A DNA stretch of 64,000 bases, taken from NCBI GenBank assembly GCA_017387565.1, contig JAFOEY010000033.1:25208-89207 (forward strand). Reading direction: 5' to 3'. A program made the position numbers and the translations under genes. Source of the DNA: Lachnospiraceae bacterium. GTDB taxonomy: Bacteria > Bacillota > Clostridia > Lachnospirales > Lachnospiraceae. Of this stretch, positions 49,827-59,345 are shown piece by piece. The notes under the pieces were generated by a model, which saw nothing but the letters and a program-made list of their open reading frames with translations, had not been told where the DNA came from and made no database searches. How positions within the stretch are numbered: position 1 is the first letter of the stretch; each line of letters starts with the position of its first letter.

Positions 49827-50846
49827 TCAGATTTTTGCCTTCAGGCATCCGATATTTTTGATCAATACCGAAACACTTCCGTCGCTTTCGGTAATGAATT
49901 CCACACTGGAAGGATCGTTATACTCCTTCATGGGAATTTTTATTTCAATACCGGAATCGGTTTTTAAAACCTGCGTCTCATATTTACGGACCGTTTTTTC
50001 ACTTTGCGGCTTAATCTCCTCGTGAACCATATCGTATTTTTCCATTTTTTCCTGAAACTCGTGTTTCAGATCCGGTTTTTCTTCAAAAATCTTTTCTGCA
50101 ATATGTTCTACGGTAAATCCTCCGTTTTCCTCTAACTCCTCATGAATGATATTTTTGGCTTTCATATTAGCCTCAAACTGACAGCTTTCATCATAATAGC
50201 CGTTCTGCACGCTCTCTACGGCACGGCTTACAATGGAAAGCTTGGATTTAGGTGACAGCTTTCCGGAGCATTTCAAAAACAGATAGGTGAAGTAATTGGT
50301 CTTTTCTCCGTTCACATCATATTTTTTCTCGATAGCATAGACATTCAGGTCTTTAAGCTGAATAATTGCAGCTTCCTGAAGGCGCTGGCTTTCCGTAGGA
50401 AGAATGGATTTATACTTAATGATCTGATTTTCATTTTTTTCTTCCACCGACTGTGTTCTATGTGTATAAAACTCTTTATAATTCATCTTAAGTAACGCAA
50501 GATACGGTTCCTCTTTTGCATCAAAGCGCACTACCATTAAATCAGCAGGCGGAATGTCAATATTGCTGTTCATAATCTGATATAAATAATTTGCCATGTC
50601 TTTACTGATATCAATAAAATATTCTTCATCATATTGGATCAGCATTTTATATACTTCCGATTCTTCTTTGTAAAACTGGCAGCTCTTACAGTCATCCCCG
50701 GATATGATTTTATAAATATGCTCTCTCAAAAAATCAGCCAGATCCGATCCAAATTCCAATTCGCTGTCCGATAGTACCGGCATACCGACAGAAGAATCCA
50801 AAATATGTACAATTACTCTTTTAATTCGAATATCATCTTTTAACAT
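49827..50846 (-). CDS. Nucleoid-associated protein, NdpA/YejK-like
   Basis: 339 aa, the 37-kDa nucleoid-associated protein family: an N-terminal part beginning DIRIKRVIVHILDSSVGMPVL, the ADLMVVRFDAKEEPYLALLKMNYKE segment (in parts ADLMVVRF, YLALLKMNYK) and a C-terminal part. E. coli YejK binds the nucleoid and topoisomerase IV; the Gram-positive role is unknown. The start ATG at 50846 has GAGGGTG 9 nt upstream (a GTG at 50858 is also in frame). Single gene. Confidence 0.85.
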   Translation of the reverse strand: MLKDDIRIKRVIVHILDSSVGMPVLSDSELEFGSDLADFLREHIYKIISGDDCKSCQFYKEESEVYKMLIQYDEEYFIDISKDMANYLYQIMNSNIDIPPADLMVVRFDAKEEPYLALLKMNYKEFYTHRTQSVEEKNENQIIKYKSILPTESQRLQEAAIIQLKDLNVYAIEKKYDVNGEKTNYFTYLFLKCSGKLSPKSKLSIVSRAVESVQNGYYDESCQFEANMKAKNIIHEELEENGGFTVEHIAEKIFEEKPDLKHEFQEKMEKYDMVHEEIKPQSEKTVRKYETQVLKTDSGIEIKIPMKEYNDPSSVEFITESDGSVSVLIKNIGCLKAKI

Positions 50847-51039
50847 AATTTCATTCACCCTCTTTTTCCTTGGTTTTTCAAACTTATATTTCTCTGTCCT
50901 TTTTTTACAAATATGTTGCTCTAAAAATTGCTATTTTTCTCACAGGCTTAGCACTGTTACGTTGACATACAAATGAAAACGAATCTATGGTAATATGCAA
51001 ATTTTGTAAAACCACAAATTGTAAAATGTATTTTCTTTT

Positions 51040-51987
51040 CTATATAGCACCGAAACTCTTTAACAAAAACAACCACAAAGTCAGACTAACCGCACTAAAC
51101 AATGTAGTACAAACCACGGTACTCGATGTCAGTACACCTTCATGTCCCATATTTTTTGCCATAATATAACAGCTTGGTGTGGTTGCCGATCCAAGCATAA
51201 TCAATATCGCAACCATTTTTTCTCCTCCAAATCCCATACAAAATGCGATTGGAAGAAAAATTGCCGGCCAGACAAATAATTTTGTCACCGTGCAGATCAT
51301 GGTCGGCTTGATTTTTTTGATTGCTTTTCTTCCTTCAAATCCCGCTCCCAGGCCGATTAAAGCAAGTGGTGATGCCAAAACGGAAAAATTGTGAAGCGTT
51401 TTATCCAGAACAAAAGGCAGTTTTACATGCAGAATGGATGCAAACATTCCTATAAAAATGCTGATGATAATCGGGTTCTTTGCAATATCTGCCAATGACT
51501 TTTTAAGACTTTCTTTTGACAGATGATGCTCGCCCGGCCCCGTAAAAGATAAAATTACGACAGCCATGACATTGTAAAGAGGTACCGTTCCGATAATCAT
51601 AAGCGGTGCCATCTGGGATGTTCCGTAAATATTCTGAATAAAAGCAAGGCCTAAAACCGCCGCGCTGCTTCGATAGCAGGCCTGCGTAAACTCACCGACT
51701 AAATCTTTATTCTTTAAAAAGATACTACTTACCATCCATACCGAAAGAATACTGACTCCCGTTACAAGAAAACAGAAGAGTACATATCTGCTATCCCATA
51801 CCGATGAAAAATCGGAATGAAGCAGATCTTCAAAAAGCATAGCCGGTAAGGTAACGCGGAAATTAAATTTGTTTAATGTCTTTACAAAAGGCTCGTCCAA
51901 AAGCCCGGCCTGTTTCAACAGATAGCCTATCAGCATGGTTAAAAAGACCGGAATGGTTGCATTCAGCGAAAAAAGTAAATTCTCCAT
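51040..51987 (-). CDS. AEC (auxin efflux carrier) family transporter
   Basis: 315 aa with about ten membrane helices in two halves, of the bile acid/auxin-carrier superfamily. The N-terminal segment is FLTMLIGYLLKQAGLLDE, with the crossover region NPIIISIFIGMFAS and the C-terminal half containing LGSATTPSCYIMAKNMG. Members carry malate, other dicarboxylates or unknown organic anions, and the substrate is not predictable. The ribosome site is weak. It ends the run with SpmA/SpmB after a 25-nt gap, so it could share their transcript. Confidence 0.9.
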   Translation of the reverse strand: MENLLFSLNATIPVFLTMLIGYLLKQAGLLDEPFVKTLNKFNFRVTLPAMLFEDLLHSDFSSVWDSRYVLFCFLVTGVSILSVWMVSSIFLKNKDLVGEFTQACYRSSAAVLGLAFIQNIYGTSQMAPLMIIGTVPLYNVMAVVILSFTGPGEHHLSKESLKKSLADIAKNPIIISIFIGMFASILHVKLPFVLDKTLHNFSVLASPLALIGLGAGFEGRKAIKKIKPTMICTVTKLFVWPAIFLPIAFCMGFGGEKMVAILIMLGSATTPSCYIMAKNMGHEGVLTSSTVVCTTLFSAVSLTLWLFLLKSFGAI

Positions 51988-52012
51988 AACAAAATTATTA
52001 TATGTTTCAAAT

Positions 52013-52552
52013 TCAAAAAAGTAAAGAATAAGTACTCTGTGCCAAAATCACGCTGGCTATTGTTCCGGCTAATGTTGCCAGCAAAGCTCCGCTTAATGTA
52101 AAACGTACCTTTTGTACTTTTGCAGCCATGAAATAAACCGACATGGTATAAAAAATCGTTTCCGTCGAACTCATCATCAGGGATGTCATTAAACCGATTT
52201 TTGAATCCGGACCATATTGTTTAAAGATATCTAAAACCAGGCCGGTTGCGGCAGAAGAAGAAAACATTTTTACAAATGTCAGCGGAACCAGATCGCCCGG
52301 AAATCCAATCGGATCGGTAATCGTTCCCAAAAGTCTGCCCAAAAATTCCAAAATACCGGAAGCGCGTAAAATTCCCACCGCAATCATCAATCCGATCAAG
52401 GTCGGCACGATGCCTACAACCGTTTTTAATCCTTCTTTTACCCCTTTGATGAAAACATCATAGACCGGAATCTTAGCTGCAAAACCATAAGCTACAATAT
52501 AAAAAATAAAAACCGGAATCATTAAATTTGATAAATTTGCCAATACTCTCAT
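52013..52552 (-). CDS. spmB: Spore maturation protein B
   Basis: 179 aa membrane protein with a nucleoside-recognition (Gate) domain: FIKGVKEGLKTVVGIVPTLIGLM-like start (in parts VKEGLKTVVGIVP), LVPLTFVKMFSSSAATGL, and TETIFYTMSVYF. In Bacillus SpmA and SpmB are made in the mother cell or forespore and are needed for core dehydration. It overlaps the SpmA stop by 4 nt. This supports a spore-forming host. Confidence 0.93.
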   Translation of the reverse strand: MRVLANLSNLMIPVFIFYIVAYGFAAKIPVYDVFIKGVKEGLKTVVGIVPTLIGLMIAVGILRASGILEFLGRLLGTITDPIGFPGDLVPLTFVKMFSSSAATGLVLDIFKQYGPDSKIGLMTSLMMSSTETIFYTMSVYFMAAKVQKVRFTLSGALLATLAGTIASVILAQSTYSLLF

Positions 52553-53223
52553 TCTTTTTTTCCCATATCCATGATTTTACAAAAAATGACTGCCGTTAAT
52601 GTACTGATTAAGGTTGCAATTATCGCCGGCACAATGATCACCGCAGGATTTCTGCTGCCATACTGACTTCGATAGGCAATGATATTAACCGGAATTAACT
52701 GAAGAGAAGAAATATTCATAATCAAAAAAATACACATTTCATTACTGGCGATACCCGGATGTGTTTCTTTTTGTTCAATGCTTTTTTGCCTGATGCCGTG
52801 ACCATTTATATATATCTCACCCTGCAATGGTTCATTTTTGTTTTTTTTCCTTTCCCTTTCCAAGACCGCCAGCTCCTCCATAGCCTTTAGTCCGGCAGGT
52901 GTGGCTGCCCATCCCAGTCCCAGAATATTGGCAATAAAATTTACGGAAATATATTGGAAGGCCTTATGTTCTTTAGGAATTCTCGGAAATAAAAACTTTA
53001 AAACCGGTGTTAAAAGTTTAGTCAGGCCATCTACCAGCCCCGATTCTTTTCCCACTTCCATGAGTCCGGTCCAAAAGCCCACAATTCCCAGCATGGTAAT
53101 ACATAATTCCACAGCTTCCTTTGCCGAATCAATGACACCTCCCGATATCTCCGCCATATTTCCGCAAAATGCGCCATATCCAATTCCAATTAAAATCATA
53201 AATGCCCAGATATAATTCAGCAT
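52549..53223 (-). CDS. spmA: Spore maturation protein A
   Basis: 224 aa membrane protein of the same Gate-domain family: SAKEAVELCITMLGIVGFWTGLM, SVNFIANILGLGWAATPAGLKAM and ISSLQLIPVNIIAYRSQYGS (each in shorter parts in the chain). It has an insert of about 30 hydrophilic residues (RKKNKNEPLQGEIYINGHG) between the two membrane halves that makes it longer than the Bacillus protein. It is coupled to spmB by a 4-nt overlap. Confidence 0.93.
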   Translation of the reverse strand: MLNYIWAFMILIGIGYGAFCGNMAEISGGVIDSAKEAVELCITMLGIVGFWTGLMEVGKESGLVDGLTKLLTPVLKFLFPRIPKEHKAFQYISVNFIANILGLGWAATPAGLKAMEELAVLERERKKNKNEPLQGEIYINGHGIRQKSIEQKETHPGIASNEMCIFLIMNISSLQLIPVNIIAYRSQYGSRNPAVIIVPAIIATLISTLTAVIFCKIMDMGKKE

Positions 53224-53389
53224 ATTTTACATCCGTTTCTGAGTATTTTGTTTATCAATAAACTATGATAAAGAACCTTGATTTATTACTTTTTTCCTTA
53301 AACAGGATTTTCCTTTCGTATATGTTTACGGATTTTCATTTTAATTCGAAAAAAATCAGAAAACTGCATGCTTTTGAGAAAACAGAATA

Positions 53390-53450
53390 TTGAAAAAACA
53401 GATATAATTGTCTATAATAGTATTAATTATGAGCCCGGGGTCATGGGCTC
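53390..53450 (+). promoter_or_regulatory. Promoter and 5-prime hairpin of the DHH phosphoesterase gene
   Basis: TTGAAA (53390-53395), 17-nt spacer, TATAAT (53413-53418), then GAGCCC / GGGGTCAT / GGGCTC (53431-53450), which would fold at the 5-prime end of the mRNA. It ends 38 nt before the start codon. Confidence 0.78.
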
Positions 53451-53488
53451 ACGTAACAGATTTGTATAAAAGAGAAGGAGTTTCATTT

Positions 53489-54409
53489 ATGAGGTTAATT
53501 ACACGTTCAGATTTTGACGGACTTGCATGCGGTGCTCTGTTAAAAGAAGCCGGCATTATTGACTGCTGGAAATTTGCACATCCAAAGGATTTGCAGGATG
53601 GACTGATAGAAGTGACAGAAGACGATTGTCTTGCTAATGTACCTTATGTAGAAGGCTGTGGACTTTGGTTTGATCATCATTCCAGCGAACACGAAAGACT
53701 TGCTTTAGAAGGAAAATACAAAGGAGAAAGCCGTATTACTCCTTCTTGTGCAAGAATTATTTATGAATATTACGGAGGGCGTGAGCGTTTTCCGCAGTTT
53801 GATGATATGATGGAGGCTGTTGATAAGGTTGATTCCGGCAATTTGACCATTGATGAGATTCAGAATCCTCAGGGATGGATCTTAATCGGTTTCTTAATGG
53901 ATCCTCGTACCGGCCTTGGTCGTTTCCGTAACTTTACCATTTCCAACTACCAACTGATGGAAAAACTGATTGATGCCTGTCGTACCATGTCTACTGATGA
54001 GATTTTGGCTCTACCCGATATTCAGGAACGAATTGAAATTTACAATGAGCAGACAGAAAAATTTAAAGAAATGGTTCATACATACAGCTGGACAAAAGGA
54101 AATGTTATCGTCACAGACTTAAGAGGTATTGATCCGATTTATACCGGTAACCGTTTTATGATTTACAGTATGTATCCCAATCAGAATATATCCGCATGGA
54201 TTGTCAGCGGCAAAGGTGGCGTAGGATGTTCTGCTGCTGTAGGTTACAGCATCCTAAATAAAACCAGCAACGTCAACGTCGGAAGTCTGATGCTCAAATA
54301 CGGCGGCGGCGGTCACAAAAAAGTCGGTACCTGTCAGTTCTCAGATGAGAATATGGAAACAGAATTGCCCAAAATGTTAGATGAACTTTGTGCTTTGGCT
54401 AATGCTTAA
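53489..54409 (+). CDS. DHH-family phosphoesterase (exopolyphosphatase-like)
   Basis: 306 aa, DHH domain (TRSDFDGLACGALLK, FDHHSSEHER) and DHHA1-type C-terminal domain ending GGGGHKKVGTCQF. Metal motifs are complete. The family contains exopolyphosphatases, nanoRNases and c-di-AMP or pAp hydrolases; without membrane or PAS parts it is more like a stand-alone nuclease or polyphosphatase, not GdpP. Start at 53489 with GAAGGAG 8 nt before it. Monocistronic, with its own promoter and terminator. Confidence 0.9.
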   Translation: MRLITRSDFDGLACGALLKEAGIIDCWKFAHPKDLQDGLIEVTEDDCLANVPYVEGCGLWFDHHSSEHERLALEGKYKGESRITPSCARIIYEYYGGRERFPQFDDMMEAVDKVDSGNLTIDEIQNPQGWILIGFLMDPRTGLGRFRNFTISNYQLMEKLIDACRTMSTDEILALPDIQERIEIYNEQTEKFKEMVHTYSWTKGNVIVTDLRGIDPIYTGNRFMIYSMYPNQNISAWIVSGKGGVGCSAAVGYSILNKTSNVNVGSLMLKYGGGGHKKVGTCQFSDENMETELPKMLDELCALANA

Positions 54410-54416
54410 ATACAAC

Positions 54417-54448
54417 AAAACCGGATGTGAAATCACATCCGGTTTTTT
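54417..54448. terminator. Bidirectional terminator between DHH gene and fabZ
   Basis: ACCGGATGTGA / AA / TCACATCCGGT, T6 after on the plus strand and A-rich before it, serving both converging genes. Confidence 0.93.
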
Positions 54449-54467
54449 ATACATGTTAGGAATTTTA

Positions 54468-54899
54468 TCAATTGCCCAATGCAAATGTCAGTTCAGCTTT
54501 GCAGACAAGCTTTCCGTCAACATAAGCATTTGCTTTTCCAACACCGACAGGCCCTTTGACACGAATAATTTCCGTCTCCAACATCAGGACATCTCCGGGT
54601 TTTACCATTCCTTTGAAACGAGCTTCTTTAATTCCTCCAAAATAAGCAATTTTTCCCTTATTTTCAGGCATGCTCAAAATTGCTACGGCACCAACCTGTG
54701 CCAATGCTTCAATAATCAATACCCCGGGCATAACAGGCTCTGTAGGAAAATGACCTGCAAAAAATGGTTCATTAAAGGATACGCATTTTTTGCCGACCGC
54801 TTTCACACCTGGCTCTAATTCTTCAATGGTATCAATCAGCATAAATGGATGTCTGTGTGGTATAATTTCTAAAATTTCTTTGGTTGTTAATACTGACAT
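54468..54899 (-). CDS. fabZ: 3-hydroxyacyl-ACP dehydratase FabZ
   Basis: 143 aa hotdog-fold enzyme: [17 protein letters not shown] with the catalytic His, [27 protein letters not shown] with the catalytic Glu. It removes water from beta-hydroxyacyl-ACP in fatty acid elongation. It starts 1 nt after the ACP stop, so the two are coupled. Other fab genes are not in this window. Confidence 0.96.
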   Translation of the reverse strand: MSVLTTKEILEIIPHRHPFMLIDTIEELEPGVKAVGKKCVSFNEPFFAGHFPTEPVMPGVLIIEALAQVGAVAILSMPENKGKIAYFGGIKEARFKGMVKPGDVLMLETEIIRVKGPVGVGKANAYVDGKLVCKAELTFALGN

Positions 54900-54900
54900 C

Positions 54901-55140
54901 TTATGCCTCTACACCTTTACTCTTCATATATTCGATTACAGCTCCAACAGTTGTCAATCCATCTAAATCTTCCGGAGGAATCTCTACTCCGTATTCTTCT
55001 TCAAAAGCCATAACCAATTCATATAAGTCTAAAGAATCTGCTCCCAGATCATCTTTAAAGGAAGTATCTTCTGTAATAGAAGATCCTTCAACATTAAGCT
55101 GTTCAACAATGATTTCAATAACTCTTTCTAACATGTTCAC
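54901..55140 (-). CDS. acpP: Acyl carrier protein
   Basis: 79 aa acidic four-helix protein with the phosphopantetheine site [12 protein letters not shown] (Ser in DSL). It carries growing fatty acyl chains. GGAGAAG upstream. Coupled to fabZ downstream. Confidence 0.96.
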   Translation of the reverse strand: MNMLERVIEIIVEQLNVEGSSITEDTSFKDDLGADSLDLYELVMAFEEEYGVEIPPEDLDGLTTVGAVIEYMKSKGVEA

Positions 55141-55194
55141 TTCTCCTTTATTATTATGATCAAAAATTTTGTTTTGACTATCGAAAGTATATTA

Positions 55195-56055
55195 TCAACT
55201 ATCTTCCTTGTCAATATCTTTTAGAAGATATTTATAAACTTCACGCTTAGAAATGCCCCTGTCTTTGGCAACGGCCTTCATTGCCTCTTTTCGTTCAACT
55301 CCATCACGTTCATATATGGCCATATGTTCTTCGATGGAAACCGACTGCCAGTCTGTCTGTTTTTCCTTTTTCTTATCATTGAGAGTTTTCCCTTCCAGCA
55401 CAAGAACATATTCTCCTCTGGGGTCTTCCTTCTCATAATAAGAAACAGCCTCGGCTAACGACATCGGCATGACCTCTTCAAACTTTTTCGTTAACTCCCG
55501 GCATAATGTTATCCTTCGATCTCCAAGCACATCCAGAAGTTCTTTTAAGGTCTTCTTTAAATGATGCGGAGCTTCATACAAAATCATGGTCCGGGATTCC
55601 TGATTAAGCTCTTCTAAAATCATGCTTCGCTCTTTTTTCTCAGAAGGCAAAAATCCTTCAAAACAAAATCTTCTGGTCGACAATCCGGAAAGGGTCAGTG
55701 CCGTAATGCAGGCGGCTGGTCCCGGCAGACTGGTTATTTTTATTCCCTCTTCCATACACATTGCCACCAGAACTTCACCAGGGTCGGAGATAGCCGGAGT
55801 ACCGGCATCTGTAATAAGCGCAATATTCTGCCCCTGATGCAGCTTCGCAATCAAAGTTTTTGCTTTATCTACTTTATTATACTCATGATAACTGGTCATG
55901 GGAGTCCGGATACCAAAATGATTCAACAGTTTAATACTGTTTCTGGTATCCTCAGCCGCAATTAAATCCACCTGCTCTAACGTCTCCCTTACCCGGGGTG
56001 TCATATCACTCAGATTTCCGATGGGAGTCGCACATAAATATAAAATTCCACTCAT
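55195..56055 (-). CDS. rsmI: 16S rRNA (cytidine(1402)-2'-O)-methyltransferase RsmI
   Basis: 286 aa. Tetrapyrrole-methylase fold: N-terminal LCATPIGNLSDMTPR, AEDTRNSIKLL, LITDAGTPAISDPGE and LPGPAACITAL, each a family mark for SAM binding. It methylates the ribose of C1402 in 16S rRNA. GGAAAT-type site before the ATG, 8 nt after the trmN6 stop. Member of the conserved yaaT-yabB-rsmI cluster. Confidence 0.95.
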   Translation of the reverse strand: MSGILYLCATPIGNLSDMTPRVRETLEQVDLIAAEDTRNSIKLLNHFGIRTPMTSYHEYNKVDKAKTLIAKLHQGQNIALITDAGTPAISDPGEVLVAMCMEEGIKITSLPGPAACITALTLSGLSTRRFCFEGFLPSEKKERSMILEELNQESRTMILYEAPHHLKKTLKELLDVLGDRRITLCRELTKKFEEVMPMSLAEAVSYYEKEDPRGEYVLVLEGKTLNDKKKEKQTDWQSVSIEEHMAIYERDGVERKEAMKAVAKDRGISKREVYKYLLKDIDKEDS

Positions 56056-56063
56056 CTTATTTC

Positions 56064-56831
56064 CTAATCTGCTTTTATGCGGTCATCATATTCCGACGGT
56101 TTATATATATCATATATTTCATCTGTATAAACGCCGGGACTCTGATACACAATCAAAGGTGCTTCTATTTCTATCCGGGATTTTCCTCCCTTTTTTGCTT
56201 CTATTAAAACCATATTCGGTTCTTTATCCACATAGGGATGAACCATTTTCATCCGTTTGGGCTCTAACTGATATCTGGTCATGGTACCAAACAACTCTAC
56301 CAGCCGGAACGGTCTGTGAACCAGATAAAAGGTCCCGCCCGGTTTCAACAAGGCAGAGGATTCTCTGGCTACATCTTCAAAGGTACACAAAACCTCATGC
56401 CTGGCAATCGTCTTTTGCTCATTTTCTCCGGTTAATCCATGAGTTCCAATCATATAAGGCGGATTGCAAGTGACAACATCAAAGCTGCCCTTAGGGAAAA
56501 TGGAAGAAGCCTCTTTGATATCTCCTTGTACAATATCAATTTTATGCTCCAGCTTATTGTGTAGAACACTTCGATAAGCCATGTTGGCACTTTCTTTTTG
56601 TATCTCAAGGCCGGTCAGATGCAAAGCCTCTGTCTTAGCTTCTAATAAAATCGGAATAATGCCGGTGCCTGTTCCCAGATCCAAAACCGTAGCTCCCGGC
56701 TTTATTTTTGCAAAACCGGTCAAAAGAACAGCATCGATACCAAAACAGAATAATTTGGGGTTTTGAATAATCTGATATCCTTTTCGTCCCAGGTCATCCA
56801 GTCTTTCGCCTTCGTTTAACCTAGTTGTCAT
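56064..56831 (-). CDS. tRNA1(Val) (adenine(37)-N6)-methyltransferase family protein (YabB-like)
   Basis: 255 aa. SAM-binding VLDLGTGTGIIPILL, catalytic NPPY in VTCNPPYMIG and a C-terminal LVHRPFRLVELFG segment. YabB/TrmN6 methylates N6 of A37 in tRNA-Val. It overlaps the yaaT stop by 11 nt. Fits the conserved yaaT-yabB-rsmI order. Confidence 0.92.
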   Translation of the reverse strand: MTTRLNEGERLDDLGRKGYQIIQNPKLFCFGIDAVLLTGFAKIKPGATVLDLGTGTGIIPILLEAKTEALHLTGLEIQKESANMAYRSVLHNKLEHKIDIVQGDIKEASSIFPKGSFDVVTCNPPYMIGTHGLTGENEQKTIARHEVLCTFEDVARESSALLKPGGTFYLVHRPFRLVELFGTMTRYQLEPKRMKMVHPYVDKEPNMVLIEAKKGGKSRIEIEAPLIVYQSPGVYTDEIYDIYKPSEYDDRIKAD

Positions 56832-57729
56832 CTAATTTTGATTTTCCTTCCTGACGTTCCAGATTCTCCAATTCTTTTAATTCTGCATCATTTACATCGA
56901 TTTTTTCTTTCTTATGATGACGTTTGAAACGCAAATCGTCCACATGATATTCCATAATGTCTTTCTCATCACCATTATCAACAATAACTTTTACCAGTTG
57001 TCGAAGAACATTTACACTATGCACATCCCCGCGTTTTCCGTCCGGTGTTGTCACATGGTCTCCGACATTCGGAAGTTTTCTGTTTAATTCTTCGTAGGTT
57101 TCTTCTTCATTTTTCAGACAACACATCAGTCTTCCGCATACCCCGGAAATCTTCGTGGGATTTAGGGATAAATTCTGTTCCTTAGCCATCTTGATGGAAA
57201 CAGGAGCAAATTCCGATAAAAATGTATGACAGCACAGCGGCCTTCCGCAAATGCCGATGCCTCCCAAAATCTTTGTCTCATCCCGGACACCAATCTGACG
57301 CAATTCAATTCTTGTTTTAAAAACAGCAGCCAGGTCTTTTACCAGCTCTCTGAAATCAATTCTTCCATCGGCTGTGAAATAAAATAAGATTTTATTATTG
57401 TCAAATGTATATTCCGTATCAATCAGCTTCATTTTTAATCCATGCTTCCGGATTTTCTCCAGACAAATTTGAAAAGCCTCTTTTTCCTTTTCAACATTGT
57501 CTGCCTGCTGCCTTTCATCATAAGCTGTTGCTACACGTAAAACCGCTTTTAAAGGCTGAGCAATCTTTTCATCCTCCATCTCCTGAATTCCACTGACTAC
57601 CGTTCCGTATTCCAATCCCCGCGCAGTTTCAACAATGACATGGTCACCTTTTTTTATAAATAATTCCTTGGGATTAAAAAAGTAAACTTTTCCCGCAGTA
57701 CGAAAACGCACTCCAATAATTTTTTGCAT
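56821..57729 (-). CDS. ricT: PSP1/RicT-family protein YaaT
   Basis: 302 aa. PSP1 domain (about 1-200) with Cys clusters GICGRPLCCHTFL and GVCGRLMCCLKNEE. In Bacillus RicT forms the RicAFT complex with two [4Fe-4S] clusters, acts in Y-dependent mRNA processing and in Spo0A phosphorylation. Linked to holB by a 1-nt gap. The C-terminal tail is acidic/Lys-rich (about 270-302). Confidence 0.93.
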   Translation of the reverse strand: MQKIIGVRFRTAGKVYFFNPKELFIKKGDHVIVETARGLEYGTVVSGIQEMEDEKIAQPLKAVLRVATAYDERQQADNVEKEKEAFQICLEKIRKHGLKMKLIDTEYTFDNNKILFYFTADGRIDFRELVKDLAAVFKTRIELRQIGVRDETKILGGIGICGRPLCCHTFLSEFAPVSIKMAKEQNLSLNPTKISGVCGRLMCCLKNEEETYEELNRKLPNVGDHVTTPDGKRGDVHSVNVLRQLVKVIVDNGDEKDIMEYHVDDLRFKRHHKKEKIDVNDAELKELENLERQEGKSKLDDN

Positions 57730-57730
57730 A

Positions 57731-58720
57731 TCAATTCTCCTTCATCGTTAAGAGCAATAATTCCATCGTAAGATCAAAATTAACATTTGCTTTCAATCTT
57801 GATTTGGCTGTTTCCAAAGCATCGATGATAATCTCAATACCCTCATACGTACTTTGATCAGCCGTTTTCTTGATATATGGCAATTCATCTCTGAAAATCA
57901 GATGATTGATATCGTTGGTTGCTTTAAATAAAAGCACATCGCGGTACCAGACTGCCATAATATCCAGATAATCATCAATTTCGAGTTTGTATTCGGAAAT
58001 CTTTTTAATTGCTGTCAGAATATCTGAGATTTCCATATCACGAATATACTTTAACAACGCTACCGCATCATGCTTGATATTGTCAAATTCCTCACTGGAT
58101 GCCAGTGCCTTTGCACGTCCGACATTTCCCCTTGCGAATGCAACACAGACGTCCGCCTTATAATCGGGAACCTTTACCTCCTGCATCAGATATTTTTTTA
58201 CCAGTTCATCCTTTACCGGTTTCATGGTAAGCAGAATACACCGGCTCTGAATGGTCTGCAGCAATGCATCCACATTAGTTGTTAATAAAATAATCACGGC
58301 ATATGACGGAGGCTCCTCTAAGGTTTTTAACAATGCATTCTGCGCCTGAACTGTCATCTTTTCCGCTTCGTTGATAATATAAATTTTTCTTTTACTGCTG
58401 TAAGGCTTAATGACCACATCCCCGGTAATCTTACGGATGTCTTCCACACCAATAGTATTGGGCTTTTCATGTGTTACCTTAATAATATCAGGCTGGTTTC
58501 CGCCTTCTGCCTGCTTACAGGAATGACATTCGCCACAGGCATCTCCGTCCTCGTTTTTTTCACACTGCAATGCCTCTGCAAAAACTTTGGCAATAAATTC
58601 CTTACCGCTGCTTCGTTCTCCCTGAATAATATATGCATGATTTACCTGATCCGCTTTCACAGCGGTCTTTAAATGCTCAACAATCTGTTCCTGTCCTATA
58701 ATATCTTGAAATGTTGCCAT
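57731..58720 (-). CDS. holB: DNA polymerase III delta-prime subunit
   Basis: 329 aa clamp-loader ATPase: IIQGERSSGKEFIAKVFA (P-loop-like with SSGK), a zinc module CGECHSC with two further Cys, and sensor 1 ...LLTTNVDALLQTIQSRC with SRC. It stays in the tau-delta-delta-prime clamp loader that places the beta clamp on primer. GAAGGTG site. Cluster with yaaT and yaaR as in Bacillus. Confidence 0.94.
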   Translation of the reverse strand: MATFQDIIGQEQIVEHLKTAVKADQVNHAYIIQGERSSGKEFIAKVFAEALQCEKNEDGDACGECHSCKQAEGGNQPDIIKVTHEKPNTIGVEDIRKITGDVVIKPYSSKRKIYIINEAEKMTVQAQNALLKTLEEPPSYAVIILLTTNVDALLQTIQSRCILLTMKPVKDELVKKYLMQEVKVPDYKADVCVAFARGNVGRAKALASSEEFDNIKHDAVALLKYIRDMEISDILTAIKKISEYKLEIDDYLDIMAVWYRDVLLFKATNDINHLIFRDELPYIKKTADQSTYEGIEIIIDALETAKSRLKANVNFDLTMELLLLTMKEN

Positions 58721-58736
58721 CTTTTCACCTTCTCTT

Positions 58737-59177
58737 CTACGTAAAAATATCTAAAAGCAATCCCCTGATTTCGTCTATTCGACTTAAAATTGCTATATGG
58801 TCTTTTTCATCCTTGACAAGCTCTCTTGCCAGTTCATCGAGGGTATCATCCACTTGACGAATAATGCCGTAAACGCGATGACGACCCTTTTTATCTAAAA
58901 AATTCTCTCTGGAGAACTTATGACTGCGATTTACAATCTCATTCATAAAGTCTTTAATCAATGCCCGGTACTTTTTCATATCCCGGACATCCATTTTCTT
59001 GGAAATCCTGTCACCCTGCTGTGTGATTTCCTGCATCATGGTGCTTAAACGAACCTGCAAATCCTGTTCTTCAATATTACTTGCCAGAATAAATTTAAAC
59101 GTTCCGTCTCCGGCCTGCACATTTTCCGTCTGGGTAACCTGTGGCATGGGCGCAACCTGATTTACTTTTATGTCCAT
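58737..59177 (-). CDS. yaaR: YaaR family protein (DUF327)
   Basis: 146 aa, helical, beginning [14 protein letters not shown]. The core has [22 protein letters not shown] and [20 protein letters not shown], the DUF327 pattern. Function unknown; conserved with holB in Firmicutes. It precedes holB by 16 nt. Confidence 0.92.
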   Translation of the reverse strand: MDIKVNQVAPMPQVTQTENVQAGDGTFKFILASNIEEQDLQVRLSTMMQEITQQGDRISKKMDVRDMKKYRALIKDFMNEIVNRSHKFSRENFLDKKGRHRVYGIIRQVDDTLDELARELVKDEKDHIAILSRIDEIRGLLLDIFT

Positions 59178-59345
59178 TTACTCACCATCCTTTGTTCATA
59201 AATGCTTTGTAAATATAAAAAATGATTTTTCACTCACTGTTGTATATGGATTGTTGCATTGTCATCCAATACTCGCAATCCATGAACACCTCATACTGTC
59301 ATAAAAATTCCGGATTCGGTGTCCGGTTTTGACACATACATCATT

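Noticed and set aside
53408-53488. Longer N-terminus of the DHH phosphoesterase from 53408
   Set aside because: That stretch contains the -10 box and the leader hairpin, while GAAGGAG stands right before the ATG at 53489.
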